Shown here: positions 8,262 through 16,647 of the stretch, piece after piece
How the letters are laid out: each line of letters opens with the position of its first letter
Position numbering within the stretch: the stretch's first letter is position 1
NCBI RefSeq assembly: GCF_900100955.1
Contig: NZ_FNCC01000002.1
Coordinates: forward strand, 62,001-126,000
Length of the DNA: 64,000 nucleotides
From: Lentzea fradiae
GTDB lineage: Bacteria; Actinomycetota; Actinomycetes; Mycobacteriales; Pseudonocardiaceae
Reading direction: 5' to 3'
Translations under genes and position numbers: made by a program
The notes under the pieces: model-generated
The model's database searches: none
The model's input: only the letters and a program-made list of their open reading frames with translations
What the model was told of the DNA's origin: nothing

Positions 8262-10916
8262 TCAGCGGGTTCGGCGCGTCAGCAAACCCGCGACGAGGGC
8301 GGTCCAGCCGGTCTGGTGCGTCGCCCCGAGGCCCTCACCCGTGTCGCCGTCGAAGTACTCGCTGAACGTGACGTGCTTGCGCCAAAGAGGTGAGTCCGAC
8401 GCCTCCACCCGTTTTCCGTCCGAGGGCCGCCGACCGTCGCTGTCGGGCAGGAACAGCCCCACCAGCCGGTCGCTCAGCTCGTCCGCCACCTGGCCCGCGG
8501 TGACCCAGCGGCCGGAGTGCGTCGGCATCTCCACCTGGACCATGCCGTCGTGGAACGCGCAGACCGTGCGCAGCGCCTCGACCAGCAGCGCGTTCGTCGG
8601 CAGCCACACGGGGCCGCGCCAGTTCGAGTTGCCGCCGAACATCGGCGTGTGCGACTCGCCGGGCTCGTAGCCCATCCGGTGCTCCTGGCCCGCGACCTTG
8701 ACCTCCAGGCCCTCGCGGTGGGCGGCGCTCAGCGACCTGATGCCGTGCGGCGAGAGGAACTCCTGCTCGTCGAGCATCCGGTGCAGCACCCGCTTGAGCT
8801 TGTGCTCGTCCAGCAGCGACACGAACGCGCCGCGCTCGTAGTGGAACGTGATGAACTGCCGCAGCTCCGGCCGCCGCTTGAGCAGGTGGTCGAGCCTGCT
8901 GGTGAACCCGTGCAGCTCCTCCAGCACCCACGGTTCCAGCACGGCGCCCGCGAGCAGCGGGATCAGCCCCACCATCGACCGCACGCGCACCGGCTCCGAC
9001 TCGACCCGCCCGTCCGGGTGGCGGCGCGAGACGCGGTCGTAGCAGAACCCGTCCTCGTCGTGCCAGATCCCGCCGCCGTGCGACCCGAAGTGCGTGAACG
9101 CCTCCGCGATCGACAGGAAGTGCTCGACGAACTTCGTCGCCACGTCCTCGTACGACTCGTCGTCGCGCGCCAGCTCCAGCGCGATCTGCATGAGGTGCAG
9201 GCTGTACGCGGCCATCCACGAGGTCGCGTCGGACTGCTCCAGCCGCCACTCGCCGAGCATCGGCTCGGACCGGTTGACCGGCCCGATGTTGTCCATGCCG
9301 AGGAACCCGCCCTCGAACAGGTAGCTGCCGCCCGCGTCCTTGCGGTTCACCCACCAGGAGAAGTTGAGCAGCAGCTTGTGGAAGATCTTCGCGAGGAACG
9401 CCCGGTCCCGGCTGCCGTCCGCGCGGTAGACCTGCAGCGCGGCCCACGCGTGCACGGGCGGGTTGACGTCGCCGAACTCCCACTCGTAGGCGGGGATCTG
9501 GCCGTTCGGGTGCATCATCCACTCACGGCAGAACAGCAGCAGCTGCTCCTTGGCGAACGCCGGGTCGACCAGCGTGAACGGGATCGTGTGGAACGCCAGG
9601 TCCCACGCCGCGAACCACGGGTACTCCCACTCGTCCGGCATCGAGATCACGTCGGCCACGTCGAGGTGCCGCCAGTGCACGTTGCGCGCCTCTGGCGCCC
9701 GCCTGCTGGACGGCGCCTCCGGCTTGGTCGGGTCGCCGTCGAGCCAGTCGCGCGTGCGGAACCGGTAGTGCTGCTTGGTCCACATGAGCCCCGCGAGAGC
9801 CCGCCGCAGCACGTGCCGCTCCTCCTGGCCCGCCTGCGGCGCGATGTCGTCGTGGAACTCGTCGGCCTCGGCCAGCCGGGCGCCCATCGTCTCGTCGAAG
9901 CTCGGCCCGAACGGGTCGACGTGCCCGTCCCCGCCGACCAGCCGCAACCGCACGGTCACCGTCTCGCCCGGCTCCACCGGGTCGAACGAGTACCAGGCCG
10001 CGAACTTGGTCCCGGCCGCCCCCGCGTCGTCCGGCCCGACCACCTGACAGGCCGACGAGTCGCCGCGCACCACGTACTCGTCGACGCCGTCCTTGGTCCA
10101 CGGCGACGAGTTCCGCCCGGCCCCGAACAGCGCGACCTCGTTGGTCTCGTTGTCCGTCATCAGCATCGACGGCGAGTCGTCCAGGTGCAGCGTGTACCGG
10201 CCGAGGTTGCCGTGGTCGGCCGTCACCTTGCGGCCGGTCGACGTGCTCGCCACCAGCTGGCACGGCCGCTGGTCCCTGCCCCACGCCCACGTGTTGCGGA
10301 ACCACAGCTGCGGCAGCAGGTGCAGCGGCGCGTCCTCCGGCCCGTGGTTGGTCGCGCTGATCTCGACGCAGATGTCGTCCGTGTCGGCTTTCGCGTAAGT
10401 GACCCGCACGTCGAAGAACCGGTTCTCCTCCAGCACCCCGGTGTCGCTCAGCTCGGGCTCGCGGTTCTCCCGCCCGGCGTGCCGCGCCATCTCCCGCAGC
10501 CGCGCGTACGGGAACTCGGCCTGCGGGTACCGGTAGACCACCTGCATCCAGGAGTGGGTGGGCGTCCCGTCGGTCACCCACCAGTGCTCCTTGACGTCCT
10601 CACCGTGGTTGCCCTCGTCGTTGGTGAGGCCGAAGTACCGCTCCTTGAGGATCGGGTCCTTGCCGTTCCACAGCGCCACGGCGAAGTTGAGGAAGCCGTG
10701 GACGTCGCAGATCCCGGCGATCCCGTCCTCACCCCACCGGTAGGCGCGCGCACGGGCGTGGTCGAACGGGAACGACGCCCACGCGTCACCCTCGGGCGAG
10801 TAGTCCTCGCGGACCGTGCCCCACTGGCGGCCCGACAGGTACGGCCCCCACAGCCGCCACGGCGAGGTCGGGCTCTCCGACTCCGCGAGACGCGCTCGTT
10901 CCGCATGTTCGACCAT
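8262..10916 (-). CDS. GH63/MGH1-type glucosidase
   Basis: This is a cytosolic protein of about 884 residues related to the MGH1/GH63 (alpha/alpha)6-barrel glycosidases that remove glucose from short alpha-glucosides. It contains the N-terminal WGPYLSGRQWGTVREDYS block, the beta-rich segment ending in RNTWAWGRDQRP, and the barrel motifs WEYPWFAAWDLAFHTIPF and EWEFGDVNPPVHAWA. The C-terminal GNSNWRGPVWLPTNALLVEAL and FSEYFDGDTGEG blocks carry candidate acidic catalytic residues. The ATG at 10916 follows an in-frame GTG directly; another GTG at 10934 is also possible. It stands alone, behind a LacI-type palindrome and TTGAGAGT repeats, which suggests sugar-responsive control. Confidence 0.88.
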   Translation of the reverse strand: MVEHAERARLAESESPTSPWRLWGPYLSGRQWGTVREDYSPEGDAWASFPFDHARARAYRWGEDGIAGICDVHGFLNFAVALWNGKDPILKERYFGLTNDEGNHGEDVKEHWWVTDGTPTHSWMQVVYRYPQAEFPYARLREMARHAGRENREPELSDTGVLEENRFFDVRVTYAKADTDDICVEISATNHGPEDAPLHLLPQLWFRNTWAWGRDQRPCQLVASTSTGRKVTADHGNLGRYTLHLDDSPSMLMTDNETNEVALFGAGRNSSPWTKDGVDEYVVRGDSSACQVVGPDDAGAAGTKFAAWYSFDPVEPGETVTVRLRLVGGDGHVDPFGPSFDETMGARLAEADEFHDDIAPQAGQEERHVLRRALAGLMWTKQHYRFRTRDWLDGDPTKPEAPSSRRAPEARNVHWRHLDVADVISMPDEWEYPWFAAWDLAFHTIPFTLVDPAFAKEQLLLFCREWMMHPNGQIPAYEWEFGDVNPPVHAWAALQVYRADGSRDRAFLAKIFHKLLLNFSWWVNRKDAGGSYLFEGGFLGMDNIGPVNRSEPMLGEWRLEQSDATSWMAAYSLHLMQIALELARDDESYEDVATKFVEHFLSIAEAFTHFGSHGGGIWHDEDGFCYDRVSRRHPDGRVESEPVRVRSMVGLIPLLAGAVLEPWVLEELHGFTSRLDHLLKRRPELRQFITFHYERGAFVSLLDEHKLKRVLHRMLDEQEFLSPHGIRSLSAAHREGLEVKVAGQEHRMGYEPGESHTPMFGGNSNWRGPVWLPTNALLVEALRTVCAFHDGMVQVEMPTHSGRWVTAGQVADELSDRLVGLFLPDSDGRRPSDGKRVEASDSPLWRKHVTFSEYFDGDTGEGLGATHQTGWTALVAGLLTRRTR

Positions 10917-11046
10917 CACCCCAGTGTGGGACACCCGGTCGGACGGCCGGTGGGGGCTGGGTCCTGTCTGAGTCCTTCCTCACTCAAGGCGTGGTCGGCC
11001 CACGCCTGAGCCGCCGGTCCGCAGAGCGTTCCGCCGACGGTGTGGC

Positions 11047-11117
11047 GAAGCGCTTCACTCTCAACTCTGAACCGACAACTTGAGAGTTGACAGTAGTTAT
11101 TGAGAGTAGTTGAGAGT
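11047..11117. promoter_or_regulatory. putative operators for the glucosidase gene: LacI-type palindrome plus TTGAGAGT repeats
   Basis: In the spacer upstream of the glucosidase there is a perfect 10-bp palindrome GAAGCGCTTC (11047-11056), which has the central-CG form of LacI-family operators. Directly beside it are one inverted copy (ACTCTCAA, 11057-11064) and three direct copies (TTGAGAGT at 11080-11087, 11100-11107 and 11110-11117) of an 8-mer. The direct copies are spaced by 20 and 10 bases, so they fall on one face of the helix. The region lies 130-200 bases upstream of the start codon. Regulator identity is inferred only. Confidence 0.5.
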
Positions 11118-11126
11118 AACGGAGCG

Positions 11127-12545
11127 TCAGGACTGCTTCGAGTGCGAGTCGAGCACCAGTGCCACGGCCTCCGTCACCCGCGCCGCGTGGGCCAGGTGCA
11201 GCCACTCGTCCGGCACGTGGCAGTTCGAGTCCGGCCCCACGGCCCCCGTGACCAGGAACTGCGCGTCCGGGTACGCCTCGTGCAGCAGCCCCATGAACGG
11301 GATCGAGCCGCCCAGCGACACGGTCCGCCACGGCGCGCCGAAGACGTCCTTGCCGGCCTCGTCGAGCGTCGCCGCCAGCCACGGTGCCAGCTCCGGAGCG
11401 TTCCAGCCGTCGGCGAACTCGACGCGGGAGAGCTCGACCGTCGCGCCGTACGGCACGTCCGTCGTCAGCTTCGCCTTGACCGCCTCCAGGGCGGCCGAGG
11501 CGGACGCCGTCGGCGGCAGGCGGAACGACAGGACGAGGGTCGTGTACGGGCGCAGCACGTTGCCCGCGTCGTCCGGGAGCGGCAGGCCCTCGGCGCCGGT
11601 GACGGACAGGGTCGGGCGCCAGCCGGAGTTGAGCGCGAGCTCGACCTCGTCGTCCGACATCGCCCGCAGGTCGCCGACGCGCGGGACCGGGTCCCACAGC
11701 GCGCCGGGCGCGGCCTCGACGGCCTCGCGGACCTCGGCCAGCCGGTGAGCCGGGATCTCGACGTGCATCTCCGGCACCAGGACCTCGCCGGTCGCGGCGT
11801 CCTCGATCCGGTCGAGCAGGACGCGGGCGATCCGGAACGACGACGGCACGATGCCCGACGCCATGCCGGAGTGCATGCCGCCCTCCAGCACTCGGACGGT
11901 CATCGTGACCTGCACCAACCCGCGCAGCGAGGTCGTCAGCCACATGCGGTCGTAGTCGGAGCCGCCCGAGTCGAGGCAGACGACCAGCGACACGCGTCCG
12001 AGGCGGTCGGAGAGGTGCGCGAGGTAGGCGGGCAGGTCGGGCGAGCCCGACTCCTCGCCGGTCTCCAGCAGCACGACGCACCGCGCGTGGGAACCGCCCG
12101 CGGCGCGCACGGCCTCGATCGCGGCGATTGCGGCATAACCGGAATAACCGTCGTCGGCGGCGCCGCGGCCGTAGAGACGTCCGTCACGCAGAACCGGGGT
12201 CCACGGGCCCAGCCCCTCGCCCCAGCCGCCCACCGGGGGCTGCTTGTCGAGGTGTCCGTAGAGCAACACGGTGTCGTCGTTCGCGTTGCCGGACGCCGGC
12301 ACGTCGACCACGAGGAGTGGCGTGCGTCCCGCCAGTTGGACGACCTCCACCTCTGCGCCGGGCAGGTTCCTGGTGGCGATCCACGCCTTCACGTGGTCGA
12401 TCGCCGCAGCCAGCTCGCCGTGTTCCTCCCACGCTGGGTCGAACGCGGGCGAGATCGCCGGCACGGCGACGAGCTGAGACAGGCTCGGGACGATCTCCTC
12501 GTCCCAGAGCGTCCTGACGGTGCTGGTCACAACTGATCGTTCCAC
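11127..12545 (-). CDS. M20 family metallopeptidase (dipeptidase)
   Basis: This is a 472-residue cytosolic zinc peptidase of family M20, which typically hydrolyses dipeptides or other small amides. The metal and catalytic residues are visible in order: LLYGHLDKQP (His and Asp), GRGAADDGYSG (bridging Asp), LLETGEESGS (catalytic Glu pair), VVCLDSGG (Asp) and, near the C-terminus, the SLGGSIPFMG segment. The dimerisation domain lies in the middle (around EGGMHSGMASG). The GTG at 12545 opens the frame; an in-frame GTG at 12530 (VTSTVRTLWDEE) is an alternative, and neither has an ideal ribosome site. It is transcribed divergently from the 2-oxoacid dehydrogenase operon. Confidence 0.88.
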   Translation of the reverse strand: MERSVVTSTVRTLWDEEIVPSLSQLVAVPAISPAFDPAWEEHGELAAAIDHVKAWIATRNLPGAEVEVVQLAGRTPLLVVDVPASGNANDDTVLLYGHLDKQPPVGGWGEGLGPWTPVLRDGRLYGRGAADDGYSGYAAIAAIEAVRAAGGSHARCVVLLETGEESGSPDLPAYLAHLSDRLGRVSLVVCLDSGGSDYDRMWLTTSLRGLVQVTMTVRVLEGGMHSGMASGIVPSSFRIARVLLDRIEDAATGEVLVPEMHVEIPAHRLAEVREAVEAAPGALWDPVPRVGDLRAMSDDEVELALNSGWRPTLSVTGAEGLPLPDDAGNVLRPYTTLVLSFRLPPTASASAALEAVKAKLTTDVPYGATVELSRVEFADGWNAPELAPWLAATLDEAGKDVFGAPWRTVSLGGSIPFMGLLHEAYPDAQFLVTGAVGPDSNCHVPDEWLHLAHAARVTEAVALVLDSHSKQS

Positions 12546-12631
12546 CTCTCGATCCTGTCACGACTCCGCCTCCGCTCGCGTCCGTAGCCTCTACCACTGA
12601 GACCTCCCCGGAAGTTAACGATCGGTAACCG

Positions 12632-12712
12632 GGACAACGTTGTCCGGTGACCGGACGTTCTGGTCGGAGGACAAAAAGTCGAACCTCCGACTGTTGTCGC
12701 TGATCAGAACGT
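12632..12712. promoter_or_regulatory. nested palindromes in the M20 / 2-oxoacid dehydrogenase divergent promoter region
   Basis: The 355-base gap between the divergent genes contains a perfect 14-bp palindrome, GGACAACGTTGTCC (12632-12645). It also contains two nested perfect 8-bp inverted repeats: ACGTTCTG (12655-12662) with CAGAACGT (12705-12712), enclosing GTCGGAGG (12663-12670) with CCTCCGAC (12684-12691). A weaker repeat (CTCACC/GGTGAG near 12742-12759) follows. The block lies about 190-270 bases upstream of the E1 alpha start and 85-170 bases from the peptidase start, so it could serve either promoter as operators or form a structured leader. The rest of the gap, up to 12900, shows nothing else clear. 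Confidence 0.5.
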
Positions 12713-12900
12713 TGACTCATGTGTTACGAAGTGGGACGGGTCTCACCAACTCGGGTGAGGCCGTGTCAGGATGTGGTCGTAAGCCACCGTCACCGTCGAC
12801 GGCTGCCTCCGGCCCCACAGGGTTGGCGGCGACCGCCGACGTCGCCGCACGAGGTCGTCACGAGCGATCAGGCGGTCGGAGTAGACAGAGGAGAAGGCGC

Positions 12901-14097
12901 ATGTCGTCCCCTGAGCAATGGACGCACCCTGAGCCGGACGCAGCGCCGGCCGCCACTGGCGCGAAACCGACAGCGGAACAGGTGATCGCAGGCTTGCGAG
13001 CGACGGACGAGGGTGGCGCCGACCTGGTGCAGCTCCTCACCCCCGAGGGTGAGCGGGTCCAGCACCCCGACTTCGACATCGACATCACGGCGGAGGAGCT
13101 GCGCGGCCTGTACCGCGACATGGTCCTGATCCGCCGGGTCGACCGCGAGGCGAACGCGCTGCAGCGCAAGGGCCAGCTCGGCATCTGGGTGCCGCTGCTC
13201 GGCCAGGAGGCCGCGCAGATCGGTGCCGGCCGCGCGATGCGCCCGACCGACATGGCCTTCCCGAGCTACCGCGAGCACGGCATCGCGTGGACGCGCGGGA
13301 TCAACCCGACGGAGCTGCTCGGCATCTTCCGCGGCACCGACCAGGGCACGTGGGACCCGGTCGAGAAGCGCTTCCACCCGTACACGATCGTCATCGGCAA
13401 CCAGGTCCTCAACGCGGCCGGGTACGCGATGGGCCAGAAGTTCGACGGCAAGGTCGGCGACGACGAGGGAGAAGCCACCATGTGCTTCTTCGGCGACGGC
13501 GCGACCAGCCAGGGCGACGTGCACGAGGGCTTCGTGTGGGCGGCGGTCTACGACGCGCCGCTCGTCTTCTTCTGCCAGAACAACCAGTGGGCCATCTCCG
13601 AGCCCACCGAGCGCCAGTCGCGCCTGCCGCTGTACCAGCGCGCCCGCGGCTACGGCTTCCCCGGCATCCGGGTCGACGGCAACGACGTCCTCGCGACGCT
13701 CGCCGTCACCAAGTGGGCGCTGGACGAGTGCCGTCACGGCAACGGCCCGATCCTGATCGAGGCGTTCACCTACCGGATGGACGCGCACACCACCTCCGAC
13801 GACCCGACGCGCTACCGGCTGTCGGACGAGCTCGAGATGTGGAAGCTCAAGGACCCGATCGAGCGCGTGAAGGTCTACCTGGTCCGCCAGCAGTGGGCCG
13901 ACCAGGAGTTCTTCGCCGGTGTCGAGGCGGAGGCCGACGAGCTGGGCGAGGAGCTGCGGGAGTTCTGCACGAACATGCCCGACCCGCCCGCCGAACGGAT
14001 CTTCAGCAACGTCTACGCGGAGGGGAACCCCAACCTCGACGCGCAGCGCGATGAGTTCCTCGACTACGTCTCGGGTTTCGCTGGAGGTGAGCACTGA
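12901..14097 (+). CDS. pdhA: 2-oxoacid dehydrogenase E1 component, alpha subunit (PDH/BCKDH type)
   Basis: This is a 398-residue thiamine-diphosphate subunit that decarboxylates a 2-oxoacid, probably pyruvate or branched-chain 2-oxoacids. The TPP motif runs from FFGDGATSQGDVHEGFVWA to FFCQNNQWAIS (the GDG...NN pattern). The phosphorylation-loop region YRMDAHTTSDDPTRYR is typical of the alpha subunits of branched-chain dehydrogenases. The ATG at 12901 has an AGAGGAGA box just upstream; the open frame extends further to 12640 but has no similarity there. It is the first gene of a three-gene operon with E1 beta and E2. No E3 gene is present in the window. Annotation pipelines usually call it pdhA; substrate preference cannot be read from sequence. 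Confidence 0.92.
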   Translation: MSSPEQWTHPEPDAAPAATGAKPTAEQVIAGLRATDEGGADLVQLLTPEGERVQHPDFDIDITAEELRGLYRDMVLIRRVDREANALQRKGQLGIWVPLLGQEAAQIGAGRAMRPTDMAFPSYREHGIAWTRGINPTELLGIFRGTDQGTWDPVEKRFHPYTIVIGNQVLNAAGYAMGQKFDGKVGDDEGEATMCFFGDGATSQGDVHEGFVWAAVYDAPLVFFCQNNQWAISEPTERQSRLPLYQRARGYGFPGIRVDGNDVLATLAVTKWALDECRHGNGPILIEAFTYRMDAHTTSDDPTRYRLSDELEMWKLKDPIERVKVYLVRQQWADQEFFAGVEAEADELGEELREFCTNMPDPPAERIFSNVYAEGNPNLDAQRDEFLDYVSGFAGGEH

Positions 14098-15122
14098 TGG
14101 CTGCTCCGACGATGGATCGTTCGACCGCCGCCGCCCCGGCGACCCCGGTGCAGACGCTCACGATCTCGAAGGCGCTCAACATGGGCCTGCGGGCGGCCAT
14201 GGAGGCCAACCCCAAGGTCATCATGATGGGCGAGGACATCGGCAAGCTCGGTGGCGTCTTCCGAATTACCGACGGTCTCCAGAAGGACTTCGGTGAGCAG
14301 CGCGTGCTGGACACGCCGCTCGCGGAGTCGGGCATCATCGGCACCGCCGTGGGCCTCGCGATCCGCGGCTACCGCCCGGTGTGCGAGATCCAGTTCGACG
14401 GCTTCATCTTCCCGGGCTTCGACCAGATCGTGTCGCAGGTCGCGAAGCTGCACTACCGCACGCAGGGCAAGATCAAGATGCCGATCGTGATCCGCGTGCC
14501 GTTCGGCGGTGGCATCGGCGCCGTCGAGCACCACTCGGAGTCGCCCGAGTCGTACTTCGCGCACACCGCCGGCCTCAAGGTCGTCTCGTGCTCGAACCCG
14601 GCCGACGCCTACTGGATGATCCAGCAGGCCATCGACTGCGACGACCCGGTGCTGTTCTTCGAGCCCAAGCGCCGCTACTACGAGAAGGGCGAGGTCGACA
14701 CCACGGCCAAGCCCGGCGCGCTGTTCGAGTCGCGCGTGCTGCGTCCCGGCACGGACGCGACGCTGGTGGCCTACGGCCCGATGGTCCGCACCTCGCTCGA
14801 CGCCGCCAACGCGGCCGCCGAGGACGGCACGTCGCTGGAGGTCATCGACCTGCGTTCGCTGTCGCCGCTCGACCTCGGCCCGGTCTTCGAGTCGGTGCGC
14901 CGCACCGGCCGCCTGGTCGTCGTGTCCGAGGCGCCGTCCGAGTCCTCGATCGCCAGCGAGATTGCAGCCAGGGTCCAGCAGGAGTGCTTCTACTCCTTGC
15001 AGGCACCGGTGCTGCGGGTGACCGGTTTCGACACCCCGTACCCGCCCTCGAAGCTCGAGGAGGAGTTCCTCCCCGACCTCGACCGGGTGCTGCACGCCGT
15101 CGACCGCTCGCTCGCCTGGTAA
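14097..15122 (+). CDS. 2-oxoacid dehydrogenase E1 component, beta subunit
   Basis: This is the 341-residue beta subunit that pairs with the preceding alpha subunit to form the alpha2beta2 E1. It contains the EDIGKLGGVFRITDGL segment including the TPP-interacting Glu, AESGIIGTAVGLAIRG, the QFDGFIFPGFDQI segment and a C-terminal transketolase-type domain (RRTGRLVVVSEAPSES). The start codon shares one base with the alpha-subunit stop (TGATG), so translation is coupled. The protein extends about 18 residues N-terminal of the usual first helix (TISKALNMGLR). Confidence 0.93.
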   Translation: MAAPTMDRSTAAAPATPVQTLTISKALNMGLRAAMEANPKVIMMGEDIGKLGGVFRITDGLQKDFGEQRVLDTPLAESGIIGTAVGLAIRGYRPVCEIQFDGFIFPGFDQIVSQVAKLHYRTQGKIKMPIVIRVPFGGGIGAVEHHSESPESYFAHTAGLKVVSCSNPADAYWMIQQAIDCDDPVLFFEPKRRYYEKGEVDTTAKPGALFESRVLRPGTDATLVAYGPMVRTSLDAANAAAEDGTSLEVIDLRSLSPLDLGPVFESVRRTGRLVVVSEAPSESSIASEIAARVQQECFYSLQAPVLRVTGFDTPYPPSKLEEEFLPDLDRVLHAVDRSLAW

Positions 15123-15136
15123 GGGGACAACCGGAA

Positions 15137-16534
15137 ATGCCGCAGTTCAAGCAATTCCCCCTGCCCGACACGGCAGAGGGGCTGACCGAGGCCGAGATCC
15201 TCACCTGGCACGTGAAGCCGGGCGACACGGTCACGGTCAACCAGATCATCGTCGAGATCGAGACGGCGAAGGCCGCCGTCGAGCTGCCCTGCCCGTGGGC
15301 GGGCGTCGTGACGGAGCTGCTGGCCGAGCCCGGCCAGACCGTCGAGGTCGGCGTCCCGATCATCACGATCGACACCGACCCCGGCGGCTCCGCCGCCCCC
15401 GCCCCCGCGGCCGCTGCTCCCGCCGCCGCGGCACCCGAGGCGAACGGGGCGTCGTCCGGCAAGATCGGCGAGGAGATGCCGGGCGGACGCATCGCGACGC
15501 TCGTCGGCTACGGCCCGAAGTCCGGCGCGGCCAAGCGCCGTGCGCGCAAGGACGCCCCGGCCGCGGCCAAGGTCACCGCACCCGCCGCGCCCGCTGCTCC
15601 CGTCGCTCCGCCCGCTCCGGTCGTGGCCGCTCCGGTCGCGCCCCCGGCCCCCGCCGCCGCGCCCGGTGGCTACGTGCCGCTGGCGAAGCCGCCGGTCCGC
15701 AAGCTGGCCAAGGACCTCGGCGTCGACCTGCGCGCGCTTACGGGCTCCGGCCCCGACGGCGTGATCACCCGCGAGGACGTCGAGAGCGCGGTGGCGGCCC
15801 CCGCCCCCGCCGTCCAGTCCACTGTGGACAACGGTTCGCGCGAACGGCGCGTGCCGATCAAGGGCGTCCGCAAGGCGACCGCGCAGGCGATGGTGGACAG
15901 CGCGTTCACCGCACCGCACGTCACCGAGTTCCTCACGGTCGACGTGACGCCGATGATGGAACTGCGCGCGCGCCTGAAGAACGCGCCGGAGTTCCGCGGC
16001 GTGAAGCTGACGCCCCTGGCGTTCTGCGCCAAGGCGGTCATCCTCGCCGCGCGCCGCACCCCGGACGTCAACGCCACCTGGGACGCCGCGGCGAACGAGA
16101 TCGTCTACAAGGACTACGTCCACCTGGGCATCGCGGCGGCCACGCCACGCGGCCTGGTGGTCCCGAAGGTCCGCGACGCCGACCGCATGTCCCTGAAGGA
16201 GCTCGCGGTGGCACTGGACGAGCTCGCCACCGTCGCGCGCGAGGGCAAGACGTCCCCGGCCGACATGATGAACGGCACCATCACGATCACCAACGTCGGC
16301 GTCTTCGGCGTCGACACCGGCACGCCGATCCTCAACCCCGGCGAGTCCGCGATCCTCGCGCTCGGCGCGATCCGCGACATGCCGTGGGTGGTCGACGGCG
16401 AGATCAAGATCCGCAAGATCTGCCAGCTCGCCCTGTCGTTCGACCACCGCGTGGTCGACGGCCAGCAGGGCTCGCAGTTCCTGGCCGACGTCGGCGCGCT
16501 GCTGGCCGAGCCGGGCATCGCGATGACCTACTGA
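15137..16534 (+). CDS. dihydrolipoamide acyltransferase (E2)
   Basis: This is the 465-residue lipoyl-bearing core enzyme of the complex, which transfers the acyl group to CoA. There is one N-terminal lipoyl domain with the modified Lys45 in IETAKAAVE. An Ala/Pro-rich linker rich in PAAPAAP repeats follows. The peripheral subunit-binding domain is at about 183-220 (VRKLAKDLGVDL). The C-terminal catalytic domain carries the active-site SFDHRVVDG near the end. The ATG at 15137 is 14 bases after the E1 beta stop with a GGGGACA-like ribosome site. Other actinobacterial E2 proteins may have two or three lipoyl domains; this one has a single domain, in keeping with a BCKDH-type complex. Confidence 0.93.
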   Translation: MPQFKQFPLPDTAEGLTEAEILTWHVKPGDTVTVNQIIVEIETAKAAVELPCPWAGVVTELLAEPGQTVEVGVPIITIDTDPGGSAAPAPAAAAPAAAAPEANGASSGKIGEEMPGGRIATLVGYGPKSGAAKRRARKDAPAAAKVTAPAAPAAPVAPPAPVVAAPVAPPAPAAAPGGYVPLAKPPVRKLAKDLGVDLRALTGSGPDGVITREDVESAVAAPAPAVQSTVDNGSRERRVPIKGVRKATAQAMVDSAFTAPHVTEFLTVDVTPMMELRARLKNAPEFRGVKLTPLAFCAKAVILAARRTPDVNATWDAAANEIVYKDYVHLGIAAATPRGLVVPKVRDADRMSLKELAVALDELATVAREGKTSPADMMNGTITITNVGVFGVDTGTPILNPGESAILALGAIRDMPWVVDGEIKIRKICQLALSFDHRVVDGQQGSQFLADVGALLAEPGIAMTY

Positions 16535-16549
16535 GCCGGTCCGTGACGA

Positions 16550-16579
16550 GGCCCCCGCACTCCGGTGCGGGGGCCTTTT
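16550..16579 (+). terminator. intrinsic terminator of the E1/E2 operon
   Basis: A perfect 11-bp stem (GGCCCCCGCAC at 16550-16560, GTGCGGGGGCC at 16565-16575) closes a 4-base loop and is followed by TTTT. It lies 15 bases past the E2 stop and ends the operon before the MerR promoter. Confidence 0.9.
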
Positions 16580-16610
16580 CGCTGTTCAGCCACCCGTTCG
16601 GTGAATCGGT

Positions 16611-16641
16611 TTGACCCTCCAGCGACTGGAGACTGCACAGT
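16611..16641 (+). promoter_or_regulatory. MerR-type autoregulated promoter, probably leaderless
   Basis: A TTGACC -35 box (16611-16616) and a CACAGT -10-like box (16636-16641) are separated by 19 bases, the over-long spacing typical of MerR-controlled promoters. Between them lies the inverted repeat CTCCAG-cga-CTGGAG (16617-16631). The regulator's GTG start is only 7 bases past the -10, so its transcript is probably leaderless. Confidence 0.65.
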
Positions 16642-16647
16642 GGTCCC

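Noticed and set aside
11057-11117. SARP-type heptamer array
   Set aside because: Spacing is 10 and 20 bases rather than 11 or 22, and no SARP gene is nearby, so I did not assign this class.
12640-12900. An upstream extension of the E1 alpha reading frame
   Set aside because: The extension covers the nested palindromes, has no similarity, and the ATG at 12901 has a clear ribosome site.
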